NCBI GenBank assembly: GCA_900553685.1
Contig: USEI01000004.1
Location: 1 to 64,000, forward strand
DNA from: an uncultured Clostridium sp.
GTDB taxonomy: Bacteria > Bacillota > Clostridia > TANB77 > CAG-508
Length of the DNA: 64,000 nucleotides
Direction: 5' to 3'
The notes under the pieces: model-generated
Database searches by the model: none
Seen by the model: only the letters and a program-made list of their open reading frames with translations
What the model was told of the DNA's origin: nothing
Shown here: in pieces, positions 36,426 to 45,631 of the stretch
How positions within the stretch are numbered: position 1 is the stretch's first letter
Layout: every line of letters starts with the position of its first letter
Program-made: the position numbers and the translations under genes

Positions 36426-37178
36426 TTAATCAAATTTTCCTTTAGTTATATCTTTTGTAAAAGTAATTTTAAATAAATAAACTGGTAATGCTAACATTCT
36501 AATAATTCTTGAAGGCTGAAGAATTAATCTCCAAAGCCATTCTATACATAATTTTTGAAAAATTTTAGGTGCTCTTTTTATTTTTCCTGCTTCATAATCA
36601 AAAGTTCCACCTTGACCTGCTGCAATATCCACTTTTAAATCATTTTTATATTTAGCAATCCATTTCTCTTGAAGTGGAGCTCCCATAGCAACAAATAACA
36701 CATTTGGTTTTAAGCTATTTATTTCTTGAATAACTTTTTCTTCTCCTTCTAATTCAAAAAAACCTTCATGATATCCAACAATATTTATATTTGGATAAAT
36801 CTTTTTTAAGTTTTCTGCTGCAATTTTGGGCACATCATCTTTTCCACCTAATAAGTAAAAACTCCAATTTTCTTTTTCTCCAATTTCTAAAACCTTTCTA
36901 AAATAAGCCTGTCCTGGAATTCTTTGTTTAAAAGGTTTTTTTTGAAATTTTCCACCTAGCATAATTCCAACACTATCTGGTGTTGCAAGGTCTGCACTTT
37001 TAAGAACATCAAAAAACTCCTCATCTTTCTGTGCCATCATTATAAATTCTGTATTTGGAGCTACAACTATTTTGCAGGTTTTATTACTAGTTTCAACTAG
37101 TTCTTTAGTTATCTTTCCTGCTTCATCTATATCTATATTATCTATATCTACTCCTAAAATTCTAACCGTATTTCGCAA
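36426..37178 (-). CDS. WecG/TagA/CpsF family glycosyltransferase
   Basis: Encodes 250 residues of glycosyltransferase family 26. Conserved segments are VVAPNTEFIMMAQKDEEF, LATPDSVGIMLGGKF, RIPGQAYFRKVLE, LLGGKDDVPKIAAENLKK and MGAPLQEKWIAKY. TagA-type enzymes add ManNAc to undecaprenyl-PP-GlcNAc to start wall teichoic acid, and related ones act in other surface glycans. The C-terminal basic, amphipathic region (RRLILQPSRIIRMLAL-type) fits membrane association. TTG start with GAGGTG seven bases upstream. Confidence 0.93.
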   Translation of the reverse strand: MRNTVRILGVDIDNIDIDEAGKITKELVETSNKTCKIVVAPNTEFIMMAQKDEEFFDVLKSADLATPDSVGIMLGGKFQKKPFKQRIPGQAYFRKVLEIGEKENWSFYLLGGKDDVPKIAAENLKKIYPNINIVGYHEGFFELEGEEKVIQEINSLKPNVLFVAMGAPLQEKWIAKYKNDLKVDIAAGQGGTFDYEAGKIKRAPKIFQKLCIEWLWRLILQPSRIIRMLALPVYLFKITFTKDITKGKFD

Positions 37179-37190
37179 ATTATCACACCT

Positions 37191-37637
37191 CTAATTTTTT
37201 CTTGTAAAATCTATTATAAAAATTACTAACAATATCCATCCCAAAACAACGAAAACGTCAGATAAATTAAATATTGGTAGTTTATATAACTTAATGAAAT
37301 CTAAAACTCCACCTCTAAAAAATCTATCAATTAAATTTCCAATACCACCTGCTAAAACTAATGATATTGCTACCATTGTTTTTGTATCAATTCTTTCTAT
37401 TTGATTTTTTACAAATCTAATAATTATTAGCAAAACAAAGATTGTTAATAAAATATTTTTTATATTTCCTTCATTAAAACCTAAAGCCATGCCTGTATTT
37501 GTTACAATTTCTAGTCCAACAAATTCATTTCCAACTGGCTCTTTTAGAAAATTACTTACTAAAATTTTGCTTACTTGATCTATTACAATTAATGTAATTA
37601 CAATTATTAATAATCCTCTAACAATTTTATTCTTCAA
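37191..37637 (-). CDS. lspA: Lipoprotein signal peptidase
   Basis: Encodes 148 residues with four membrane helices. Conserved boxes DQVSK, NTGMALGF, GGIGNLIDRFFRGGVLDFI and FNLSDVFVVLG include both catalytic aspartates. It cleaves prolipoprotein signal peptides at the membrane. TTG start with GGAGG seven bases upstream. It lies 12 bp before the glycosyltransferase gene. Confidence 0.96.
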   Translation of the reverse strand: MKNKIVRGLLIIVITLIVIDQVSKILVSNFLKEPVGNEFVGLEIVTNTGMALGFNEGNIKNILLTIFVLLIIIRFVKNQIERIDTKTMVAISLVLAGGIGNLIDRFFRGGVLDFIKLYKLPIFNLSDVFVVLGWILLVIFIIDFTRKN

Positions 37638-37661
37638 AATTATACCTCCATTAATTGTAAA

Positions 37662-39557
37662 TTAAGTGTTTTCTGCAACTTTTGCATTTAACCTTTCAAA
37701 TATCACAAAATTATCATCAGAATAAATCAAATCATAATTTGGATCATCTTCTAATATCATTGCAAGTTTTGCATTTTCATAAAGAATAACATGTGTTACA
37801 CCGTATTCTTCAAATTTTGTCTCATAATCAACTGCAACAGCGGCAATATTTAAAGCATCTGAAAAAATATCTCTTCCTTCATATTCTTTTTCTTCTTTAT
37901 TATAAGTTCCATTAAATTCTGGTGAATATAAATCACATCTAGAATCTATAAATACTGGTATCCCTCTAAATAGCAAATAACTACCATAATTGTATTCATT
38001 GTATAATTTTATATTCTCTACATCCAAGTTCTTTAAAATCCAATCTGATGCTTCTACAGGATATGAACCAACTTCTATATATTCATCTCTTAAATGTGGT
38101 TTTATTATATTAGTTGATAATATTATAAAACAACATATTACAACTGTTGCACCAAACCAACCTGTTACAAATTTTTCAATTTTTTGGAAAGTTTCTTTGT
38201 CATATTTATTAACAAAATTTCCAATTAATGATGCTAAAACTGGTCCTGCAAATAATGCAAACATTGAAACTTGTCTTCTTGATTTAAAAGCTAAATAGGT
38301 TACTCCCATAAGCATAAATAAATCAGATAATCTTATTTTTGTATCTGTAAATATTAATACTAATAAAAAGATCACAAGAGCTATAGCAAATTCTTGATTA
38401 TCAGTTAAACTAAGTGGTAAATGCTCATTTATAGATTGGGTGGTATTTCCTTGCATTATCTTATAAAGATACGTATAAGCACCATCACCAGCAGGATTTA
38501 GAAATCCTGTAAGAGCTGCTATTGCCATAATCGTAATAAGTAATAAGACCACGTGATTCTTTTTCACTCTTATTTTATATGGATTTTCTCTAATTACTTC
38601 TCTTTTTTTCTTTCTCTCTGTTACAGCATTTTTTATTTTTTCAATTTTTATTTCACATTTTTCTTTAACTTCTGATTTTCTAGATAATTTTTTTCTTATT
38701 TTCATAAAAATAGAAAATAATTTTAAATCAAAATCTCTTTCTTCAATTAAAAGTAAGAAATATTCTGCAATATATGGCAAGTATAAAACAAAATAAAATG
38801 GAAATACTGCACAATGCAAATTTGCTATTAATAATGGTATTATTAATAATAAAATTGCATATCTTTTCTTTTTAGTTTCAAGAAAACTTTCTATACAAAA
38901 TACTGTCCATACAAATAAGATAAATGTTACAAGTTGTGCTCTTGCTGCAATAAAAGATTTCATCAAATAAATTGCACCTATTGATATTGCAAGAGATACT
39001 ACTTTATTTTTAGATTTTTTATTTGAAAGAATGTATATTGAAATTCCTAAAATTGCTGTTAGTATCATTGTTGATACATAAATTCCAAGTTGTCCAAAAG
39101 AATTATATATCAAAAACATGCTTAAATCATAAAGCCAATGTGGATAAGTATATGGAAGTTCATGCCAAGAATACAAATCTTGTGTTAAATCTGAAATTCC
39201 ATTATTATAAATATACTCTCCAATTTTTAAAGTATAAAAAGTATCATTTTGTAAAGTTTTTGGTGCAATAGCAAAGCAAAAGATACTAATACAAATAACA
39301 GCTACAATATGAAATATAATAGATTGTAAAGTTTTGCTTTTATTATTCTCTTTTTCCAAATTTTCTTGATTACTACTTGATACATTTTTATTGATATTTT
39401 CTTTTTCATCTAAATTTTTTAAATTACTTTCTAATTTTTCATCTTTTTTTATTTTTTCTTTAGTAATTTTTCTGTCATCCTTGTTTACTTCTTCTTTTAT
39501 ATCTTCTTTTTCTGTAGTTTCTACTTTTTCTAAGTTTTCTTTTTCTTGCTTTTTCAT
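37662..39557 (-). CDS. Large polytopic membrane protein, GT-C-like
   Basis: Encodes 631 residues. About 75 highly charged residues (Lys/Glu/Asn) precede roughly ten membrane helices, broken by a basic cytoplasmic loop near residues 265-320. A soluble C-terminal domain of about 140 residues follows (NEYNYGSYLLFRGIPVFIDS). Acidic and His-rich segments after the first helix (NDTFYTLKIG, SWHELPYTYPHWLYD) look like the first lumenal loop of GT-C glycosyltransferases. Enzymatic function is inference. First gene of a run through lspA, tagA, rluD and rluB-type. Confidence 0.8.
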   Translation of the reverse strand: MKKQEKENLEKVETTEKEDIKEEVNKDDRKITKEKIKKDEKLESNLKNLDEKENINKNVSSSNQENLEKENNKSKTLQSIIFHIVAVICISIFCFAIAPKTLQNDTFYTLKIGEYIYNNGISDLTQDLYSWHELPYTYPHWLYDLSMFLIYNSFGQLGIYVSTMILTAILGISIYILSNKKSKNKVVSLAISIGAIYLMKSFIAARAQLVTFILFVWTVFCIESFLETKKKRYAILLLIIPLLIANLHCAVFPFYFVLYLPYIAEYFLLLIEERDFDLKLFSIFMKIRKKLSRKSEVKEKCEIKIEKIKNAVTERKKKREVIRENPYKIRVKKNHVVLLLITIMAIAALTGFLNPAGDGAYTYLYKIMQGNTTQSINEHLPLSLTDNQEFAIALVIFLLVLIFTDTKIRLSDLFMLMGVTYLAFKSRRQVSMFALFAGPVLASLIGNFVNKYDKETFQKIEKFVTGWFGATVVICCFIILSTNIIKPHLRDEYIEVGSYPVEASDWILKNLDVENIKLYNEYNYGSYLLFRGIPVFIDSRCDLYSPEFNGTYNKEEKEYEGRDIFSDALNIAAVAVDYETKFEEYGVTHVILYENAKLAMILEDDPNYDLIYSDDNFVIFERLNAKVAENT

Positions 39558-39696
39558 GTAAACTCCTCTAAACTATAATTTCTTATGAATTATATCAAAT
39601 AATAAAAAAAATATAAATAGTTTAGAACAAAAAAGTATAATTGCTATTTATATTATGTAAAAACTAAAATTAAGTTTTAAGTTTTTACATAAAAAG

Positions 39697-39740
39697 AAAC
39701 GTCCACATACCAACCTCTGTTAGCACATGAACGTACATAA
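39697..39740 (-). terminator. Probable terminator of ssb
   Basis: Imperfect stem ACGTTCAT / GTGGACGT (two G-T pairs) followed by TTTCTTTTT on the minus strand. Confidence 0.5.
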
Positions 39741-39774
39741 TTTGCTAAAATTTATATAAATTTAAATTTATATA

Positions 39775-40452
39775 CTATACAACTTCTTCTTTCTCTACTT
39801 CCTCTTGAGAATTTTCTTCATCATTTGCTATTTCCATACTTGCTATTGAAACTTCATAAGCTACTCTTGTTTGTACAGTTCCATCTTCTAATTTTTTCTC
39901 ATAATTTCTTGATTGAACTCTACCAGTTATTTTTACTTCTGTTCCAACTTCCATATTTTGACAAAATCTTGCATTTCTTCCCCAAGCAATACTTGGTATG
40001 TAATCAGATTTATTATAAGCTCTATTAACAGCTAATAAAACATCTGCAATTTCCCTTCCAAATGGTGTTTGTCTGTAAATAGGTTTTTTACAGATATAAC
40101 CAACTAAAACAACTTCGTTTGTTACTTCTTCAGCTTCTGCATCTTGATCACTTATTTCTTTAATTTCTTTTGCAAAAACTGTAAGAATTAATCTGTTTCT
40201 TTCGTTTTCATAATTGTTGTAAGATCTAAATTGACCTTCAACTTTTACTTTTTTTCCAATTTCTAAATCTAAATCTGTTAGTAATCTTTCTGATACTGTG
40301 ATAGGGATTATATCAACAGTTGAACTTAATCTAACAACTTCTAGATTAAATACATAAAATTTTTCTCCATAAATTTCATGACTGTAATTTTTTTCACTTA
40401 CTACTTTCCCTACTAATACTAAGTGATTGTTTTCTGAATAATTCGTATTCAA
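39775..40452 (-). CDS. Single-stranded DNA-binding protein with two OB folds
   Basis: Encodes 225 residues. OB fold 1 spans about 8-95 (NHLVLVGKVVSEKNYSHEIY). OB fold 2 spans about 110-205 (NEVVLVGYICKKPIYRQTPFGREIADVLLAVNR, PSIAWGRNARF, VQTRVAYEVSIASMEI), closely like PriB/SSB. Ordinary SSB has one OB and an acidic tail; here the tail is EENSQEEVEKEEVV, acidic but without the usual DDDIPF end. It is probably an auxiliary SSB. TTG start with AAGGAGG eight bases upstream. Confidence 0.85.
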   Translation of the reverse strand: MNTNYSENNHLVLVGKVVSEKNYSHEIYGEKFYVFNLEVVRLSSTVDIIPITVSERLLTDLDLEIGKKVKVEGQFRSYNNYENERNRLILTVFAKEIKEISDQDAEAEEVTNEVVLVGYICKKPIYRQTPFGREIADVLLAVNRAYNKSDYIPSIAWGRNARFCQNMEVGTEVKITGRVQSRNYEKKLEDGTVQTRVAYEVSIASMEIANDEENSQEEVEKEEVV

Positions 40453-40694
40453 TATTATTTCCTCCTTAATATTAATCTTGTGTATTCTTCATATAATGTT
40501 TATCTTATTTTTTCGTTTTTCCACTAAAAACACTTATAGTATAGCACATTTATTTAACTTTGTCTACATAAAATTGGTAAATTTGTTAATTTTTTTGTAA
40601 TTTTTTATACTTTTTTAGTGTTTTCTTCTTTAATTCTAACTATTTAAGTGTAAACTTATTATTTGTAACCTGTTTTTATTTATGTAAATTATAT

Positions 40695-42053
40695 TTATTT
40701 TTCATTTACATATTTTTTAAATAGTCGTCCTCTTTCTTCAAAATTTTTAAAATATCCATAACTTGAAGCAGCCGGAGATAATAAACATACGCTTCCCTTT
40801 TTAGTTACTTTTTTAGCAAAATCCACAGCTTCTTCTAATTTTTCTTTATATACTACATTTTTTTTAGATACCTTTAATCCTTCTTTAATATACTCACCAG
40901 TTTTTGGTAAACATATTATATTTTCAATTTCGCTTTTAGCTAAAAAATTTATTAATTCTTGAAGATTTACTCCCCTATCTTTTCCACCTACTATAAGAGT
41001 ATTTATATTTTTAATTGCCTTTATTGCATTTATTGTTGATTCTGGAATTGTAGCAATAGAATCATTATAGTAATCTACTCCATCAATATTTGCAACAAAT
41101 TCCATTCTATGCTCAAGTGGTTTAAATTCTTTTATAGAATGGATAGCCTTTTTTAAATCTAAATTCATTATATTGCAAACTGCAAAAACAAACATTATAT
41201 TATTTATGTTATGAAGTCCTTTTAAATTTATTTTTTCATTTATATTCATAACTACTTTTTCATTACAATATATGCTATCATCCTTCAAAAATACCTTATT
41301 TAAAGTATTTGGGATTTCATTTATTGAAATAGCATAATCATTTTTCTTATATTTAAAATTATAATTTTTCATAAATTCATTATCAAAATTATAAATTAAG
41401 TAATCGCTTTCTGTTTGATACTTAGCTAAATTATATTTTGCTTCAATATATTTTTCTAAAGATTTATAATGATCTAAATGCTCTTCAAAAATATCTAATA
41501 TTATACCAATATTAGTTGATTTTTTTACATATTCTAAGGCATGAGAAGAAAGTTCTATAACAGCAATAGATTCCCTATTTAGTTCTTCTAAGTCATTAAA
41601 AATTGGCTCTCCAATATTTCCTAATAAATATGCATCTTTTCCTTGATCTTTTAATACTTTATATATAAGTGAACTCGTAGTACTTTTTCCTTTTGTGCCT
41701 GTTATTCCTATAGAAAATACATCTACATATTCTAAAAAAAGTTCTAACTCACTTGTAATTTTATTTTTAAACTGAGTTATATCAACATCTTTTAAAGAAA
41801 TCCCAGGAGCTTTTAAAATTAAATCATATTCTTCGATTCCTGTTAAATAATTTCCTCCTAAAGAAACTTCTAAATTTATATCCTCCATGAGTTCTATTTT
41901 TCCATCTAATAAATTCACATTCTTATCTGCTATAAATAATTTTTTTTCAGGAAAATGTTTTCTTAAAAAATTGTAACTTGCGCTTCCTTCTAATCCAAAA
42001 CCTAATATTAATATTTTTTTATTTTCTAAATAATTTAATAATTTTTCTAGCAT
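40695..42053 (-). CDS. murD: UDP-MurNAc-L-alanine:glutamate ligase (MurD family)
   Basis: Encodes 452 residues. An N-terminal Rossmann domain (ILILGFGLEGSASYNFL) is followed by the ATP-binding loop GITGTKGKSTT (about 116-126) and GGKDRGVNL and LSPAASSYGYF in the C-terminal domain. It adds glutamate to UDP-MurNAc-L-Ala. The loop has GTKGKST where most MurD have GTNGK-S/T. An adjacent MurL-type epimerase gene suggests that this ligase may take L-Glu (a MurD2-type activity); this is inference. Start chosen for the AAAGGAAATAGA site. Confidence 0.92.
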   Translation of the reverse strand: MLEKLLNYLENKKILILGFGLEGSASYNFLRKHFPEKKLFIADKNVNLLDGKIELMEDINLEVSLGGNYLTGIEEYDLILKAPGISLKDVDITQFKNKITSELELFLEYVDVFSIGITGTKGKSTTSSLIYKVLKDQGKDAYLLGNIGEPIFNDLEELNRESIAVIELSSHALEYVKKSTNIGIILDIFEEHLDHYKSLEKYIEAKYNLAKYQTESDYLIYNFDNEFMKNYNFKYKKNDYAISINEIPNTLNKVFLKDDSIYCNEKVVMNINEKINLKGLHNINNIMFVFAVCNIMNLDLKKAIHSIKEFKPLEHRMEFVANIDGVDYYNDSIATIPESTINAIKAIKNINTLIVGGKDRGVNLQELINFLAKSEIENIICLPKTGEYIKEGLKVSKKNVVYKEKLEEAVDFAKKVTKKGSVCLLSPAASSYGYFKNFEERGRLFKKYVNEK

Positions 42054-42209
42054 TCTATTTCCTTTCAAACTATACATTACAATAAAGATTCATTAATCTG
42101 AATATTGTAAAAATTAATCAAATTGTTACTTTTATATTTTTACATTTTTTAAAATATAATTAATTCAATTGAAATTTATATTCAATCCTGATATTTAAGC
42201 TTATTTTCT

Positions 42210-43559
42210 TTAAAATAATTTTTCTTTTAAAAGATTCTCAAATTCTTTTGGAACATTATTATTTTTATTATATTTGTTTAATAAATCTACTTTCAAAAGT
42301 TCAAAATTATTTTTATAATATTTTAAAAGAAATGGCAAATCTTTTTCCTCTTTTTCTATATTTTCTATTGTTTTAGTAATAGCATATCTAATCTCTTCAT
42401 AAGTACCCACACACTCAAATGGTTTTGTTTCTCCATATCCACATAATTCTATAAAAGTTTTTAATAAATCTTCTTTTTCAAATAAATCTTCTCCAAAAAT
42501 ATTTATTAATTTTTCTTTATATAGAAATGGGCTTAAAATACAAAATACAAATAAACATTTAGGACAATTGCAACACCAGTACCAAGGCTCTTTTTTACTT
42601 CCTACATTACAACTTTTAAATACTTTATGATATTTTTCTAATTTTGAAAAAAGATATGCAATTTGAAGTTCAGAAATTGGTCTTAACATACTGAAATAAT
42701 CTACCTCAGCTTTTAAATATTTTTCTTGATATTCTCTAAAATCATTTTCAAATTCAAGTGTTTTAGAATATTGATGATTTATTTTTTCATTTTTTACGTT
42801 TGATTCGTTAGCACTATCTTCATTTGATAATGCTATATACTTCTTACCTAATAAATACGCTGTTAAATATGTTAAAAAAGCTACCATAGCTGAAAATGGA
42901 GTATGCCCATTTAAAAAGCCTTTTGAATTTAGTTCTAATAAATTTTTATCTATCTTTCTTTTCACTTCAACAATTTCTTCATTCTCAAATCCTGCTACTT
43001 TTGCACAATTTGTAGACACTTCATTTGCTCCAATACGAAAAACTAAAGATTTATTTTTATATTTTTTTAATAATTCTAAAGTAACATTAGAGTCTTTTCC
43101 TCCACCTATTGGAATTAATATTCCATCTAGCATATCTGTACTTCTTGAAAATCCTATATTTTCACCTTCTGAAATAAATTTTACAAATTCATTTTCAGAA
43201 ATATCTATATTATTAATAAATCTAAATTCTCCAAGTCCAAGATAAAATAATTTTTTAAACCATTTTTCTTGATAGCTGTCTAGTTTTCCACATTTTATAA
43301 AAAAAAGTGGAGAACATGTAGCTTTAAAATAACTTATTGCCTCTACTAATCCTAAATTAAACACCATATTTTTAACAATGTCAGATTTTATATCTTTAAA
43401 AACAAATTCTTTTTTTAATATCTCTATTCTTGGTTTAAACTTAGTTAAGTTTTCTATTTCAAAATCATATTCTATACAAATTTTATTGTCTTCTTCAAAA
43501 ATATTATATGAATTATATAAAAACTTTGGATATTTTTTTCTTAACTCTTCAAAATTCAT
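42210..43559 (-). CDS. murL: MurL-type UDP-MurNAc-L-Ala-L-Glu epimerase
   Basis: Encodes 449 residues. A PP-loop-like motif, IPIGGGKDSNVTLELL (about 148-163), is followed by SNEDSANESNV, a Cys-rich CCNCPKCLFVF segment near 330 and FECVGTYEEIRYA. This set and the length match the MurL family, which uses ATP to invert the terminal L-Glu of UDP-MurNAc-L-Ala-L-Glu. It lies directly upstream of murD on the same strand, 156 bp away. The two would make the D-Glu-containing precursor without glutamate racemase. The family call is from recall and needs a profile search. Confidence 0.8.
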   Translation of the reverse strand: MNFEELRKKYPKFLYNSYNIFEEDNKICIEYDFEIENLTKFKPRIEILKKEFVFKDIKSDIVKNMVFNLGLVEAISYFKATCSPLFFIKCGKLDSYQEKWFKKLFYLGLGEFRFINNIDISENEFVKFISEGENIGFSRSTDMLDGILIPIGGGKDSNVTLELLKKYKNKSLVFRIGANEVSTNCAKVAGFENEEIVEVKRKIDKNLLELNSKGFLNGHTPFSAMVAFLTYLTAYLLGKKYIALSNEDSANESNVKNEKINHQYSKTLEFENDFREYQEKYLKAEVDYFSMLRPISELQIAYLFSKLEKYHKVFKSCNVGSKKEPWYWCCNCPKCLFVFCILSPFLYKEKLINIFGEDLFEKEDLLKTFIELCGYGETKPFECVGTYEEIRYAITKTIENIEKEEKDLPFLLKYYKNNFELLKVDLLNKYNKNNNVPKEFENLLKEKLF

Positions 43560-43597
43560 ATATTTTTCCTTTCTAAAAAGTTCAATTTTTTAATTCT

Positions 43598-43631
43598 AAC
43601 ATATTATATGTTAGTTATATTGAATTGTCAA
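43598..43631 (-). promoter_or_regulatory. murL promoter with palindromic operator candidate
   Basis: Minus strand -35 TTGACA (43626-43631), 17-bp spacer, -10 TATAAT (43603-43608). A perfect 19-bp palindrome, CTAACATAT-T-ATATGTTAG (43598-43616), covers the -10 box. Confidence 0.75.
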
Positions 43632-43802
43632 AATATAACCAAATAAAGTTTTATTATGCAATTTGATGTAAATATACACCTATTTTTCCATTTTGTAAAT
43701 ATTTTATTTTAGTTAAAATTAATAACAAAATACTGTTTAAAATCATAAACTTTAATATGGACAATAATTATTGCCCAAAAATATAGAAAGGATTTTAATG
43801 TT

Positions 43803-44243
43803 ATGGAATTTGATAAAAAAGTTATAGTTGATGTTGACGGAGTTATTGAAACTGGAAAACAATTTGATTTAGATTTAAGGTTACCTGAAGATAATAGAAA
43901 TGTTGTTTATGGAATCATTAAAGATCATTGTGGAAAACCTGTGTGTGATGCTGTTGTAAAATTAGTAGAAGTATGTAAGGATGAGAGAAAGCCAGTATCT
44001 CATACTTTCACAGATGAAGAAGGAGAATTCGTATTTGGACCACTTTGTCCTCTCAAATCTTATGCAATAGAAATATGGGTAAACAGAGTAAAACACGTTA
44101 AAATTTGTAAAGTTTGCGATCATACTGGTTCATGCTTAAAAGGTGTTGATTTACACTGTGAAAAAGAATATCCTAAAAAAAGAATTGAAGAAGAAGAGTG
44201 CGATATTTGCGAAACAGAAAAATATGAATGTGATTGTGAATAA
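43803..44243 (+). CDS. Cys-rich protein with carboxypeptidase-regulatory-like fold
   Basis: Encodes 146 residues. Residues 34-100 (NVVYGIIKDHCGKPVCDAVVKLVE, HTFTDEEGEFVFGPLCP, YAIEIWV) fit the transthyretin-like carboxypeptidase regulatory domain. A Cys-rich tail (KICKVCDHTGSCLKG, ECDICETEKYECDCE) follows. About 14 cysteines without a signal peptide suggest cross-linking or metal binding. Proteins of this look occur in spore coats of Clostridia, but the location here is inference. GAAAGGA precedes the ATG. Confidence 0.8.
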   Translation: MEFDKKVIVDVDGVIETGKQFDLDLRLPEDNRNVVYGIIKDHCGKPVCDAVVKLVEVCKDERKPVSHTFTDEEGEFVFGPLCPLKSYAIEIWVNRVKHVKICKVCDHTGSCLKGVDLHCEKEYPKKRIEEEECDICETEKYECDCE

Positions 44244-44323
44244 TATTAATAATTATTAATTTTTATAATCTTATGCAATATTATTTTATTTCTAGAAATT
44301 AGTAAAATAAATAATATGTAAAA

Positions 44324-44393
44324 AGTAGACACTTGGAAAGTATTTTTATTAATCATTTAAAACCTACTATACTTTCTTTAAAGTGTCTACTTT
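44324..44393 (-). terminator. Long hairpin terminator
   Basis: Stem GTAGACACTT / AAGTGTCTAC around a 45-base arm with inner pairing AAAGTA/TACTTT. A T run follows on the minus strand. It lies between converging genes. Confidence 0.75.
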
Positions 44394-44398
44394 AATTC

Positions 44399-44542
44399 TT
44401 AAACAGACATTCTAATTCTTCTTGCAAATTGTTTTCCTTTTTTAAGCATTTTTTTCTTGTTTTCATCTATTCCTTCTGAATACATCATCATTGTTCCGGC
44501 TGTAATTAAACTACCTATCATAACACCTTTCATAAAACTCAT
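44399..44542 (-). CDS. Small membrane-anchored protein, DUF3918/YtxH-like
   Basis: Encodes 47 residues: MSFMKGVMIGSLITAGTMMM forms one helix with a GS/GT pattern, then a charged amphipathic tail YSEGIDENKKKMLKKGKQFA. The form resembles small YtxH/DUF3918-type Firmicute proteins. AAAGGGGTG lies nine bases before the ATG. A terminator follows at once. Confidence 0.75.
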   Translation of the reverse strand: MSFMKGVMIGSLITAGTMMMYSEGIDENKKKMLKKGKQFARRIRMSV

Positions 44543-44694
44543 AAATAACACCCCTTTCATATTATAAGCATAAATTTTAATTCTAGTAATTTTAAAGTTT
44601 TAATAGAACAAAACTTGCATGTATTAATTTTTAATATTTTGCATATTTTAACTTTAGTAAATTTATATGCAAAATACTTTCTTATAATAAACTA

Positions 44695-45073
44695 TTATTT
44701 ACTATTTTTATTAAATATATTCTGTTTAATCATAGAATATATTTCAAAAATTGCTATAAATATTAAAAAAACTCCAAACATTTTCTTTAGGTAAAAATTG
44801 TTAATTTTAAATGATATAAAAGCTCCGTACTATAGCTCCAATTATTCCAAATATTATAATATATAATGAAATTTTATAATCTATAGTTTTATTTTTAATA
44901 TTCATATAAATTGCTGTTATCGAAGTTGGAATAAAAAATATTAAATTTGTTCCTTGAATTAAATGTTGTTCTAAATTTGTAAATAGCCCTAAAAGCAAAA
45001 TAAAAATTGTTCCTCCACCCATTCCTAAAGCAGCAACAATTCCTGAAATTGCTCCAAAAAAAATCTCTTTCAT
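44695..45073 (-). pseudogene. TauE/SafE half-transporter with frameshift
   Basis: The intact frame gives 88 residues (MKEIFFGAISGIVAALGMGGGT onward, typical TauE/SafE repeat) and stops soon after IIFGIIGAIVRS. One base shift near 44822-44828 restores the reading GAFISFKINNFYLKKMFGVF and LIFIAIFEIYSMIKQ, exactly the expected end of this domain, to a stop at 44695. The gene is either inactivated, misread in sequencing, or recoded; no obvious slippery site is present. Together with the upstream gene it would form a split two-subunit anion exporter. Confidence 0.8.
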
Positions 45074-45098
45074 CAAACCACCTTAAGTTTTCTCTTTG

Positions 45099-45470
45099 TT
45101 ATAGAATTAATTTTATTCCAGAATAAATTAAAAAAATAATAAATAAGATTCTCAAAATATTACTTTTTAATTTAACTAATAATTTAGAGCCTAAATATCC
45201 ACCTAATATTCCTCCTATTGAACTTTTTAGTGCAATATTCCAATCTATTGAATTTTGTTTATAATAAAAAAATGAACTTGCTAAAACCATAAAAAATATA
45301 CACATAATAGTTGTTGCCCTTGCTGTTACTTCACCTTTTTTTAATATTTTAGTCATAAATGGTACAAGTAAAAGTCCTCCACCAGCTCCAAAAAATCCGC
45401 TAATTATTCCTGCAAAAAATCCAATTATTATATACAAAAAAATTTCTTTTTTATAATTTTGTTTTCTCAT
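45099..45470 (-). CDS. TauE/SafE family half-transporter
   Basis: Encodes 123 residues with about four membrane helices and the TauE/SafE repeat signature GIISGFFGAGGGLLLVPFM near residues 19-37. Full-length members have two such repeats; here the second repeat is the next gene, so the transporter is split into two half-size proteins. The family is proposed to export sulfite, sulfoacetate or related anions. There is no strong Shine-Dalgarno sequence. Confidence 0.85.
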   Translation of the reverse strand: MRKQNYKKEIFLYIIIGFFAGIISGFFGAGGGLLLVPFMTKILKKGEVTARATTIMCIFFMVLASSFFYYKQNSIDWNIALKSSIGGILGGYLGSKLLVKLKSNILRILFIIFLIYSGIKLIL

Positions 45471-45537
45471 ATTTATATAATTTGCTTTTACTAAATTTTC
45501 TATACAAAAATTAAAAGTAAATAGAATTATAAAAAAA

Positions 45538-45565
45538 GCACTCTAATTTTAAAATTAGAGTGCAT
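45538..45565 (-). terminator. Terminator of rarA
   Basis: Perfect 13-bp stem GCACTCTAATTTT / AAAATTAGAGTGC, followed by a T run on the minus strand and T-rich sequence on the other. Confidence 0.85.
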
Positions 45566-45631
45566 CTCTTTTTACCTAAATTTATACTAATATAAAAAAT
45601 TACTACCTTACAAATTTTACTATGTAAATTT

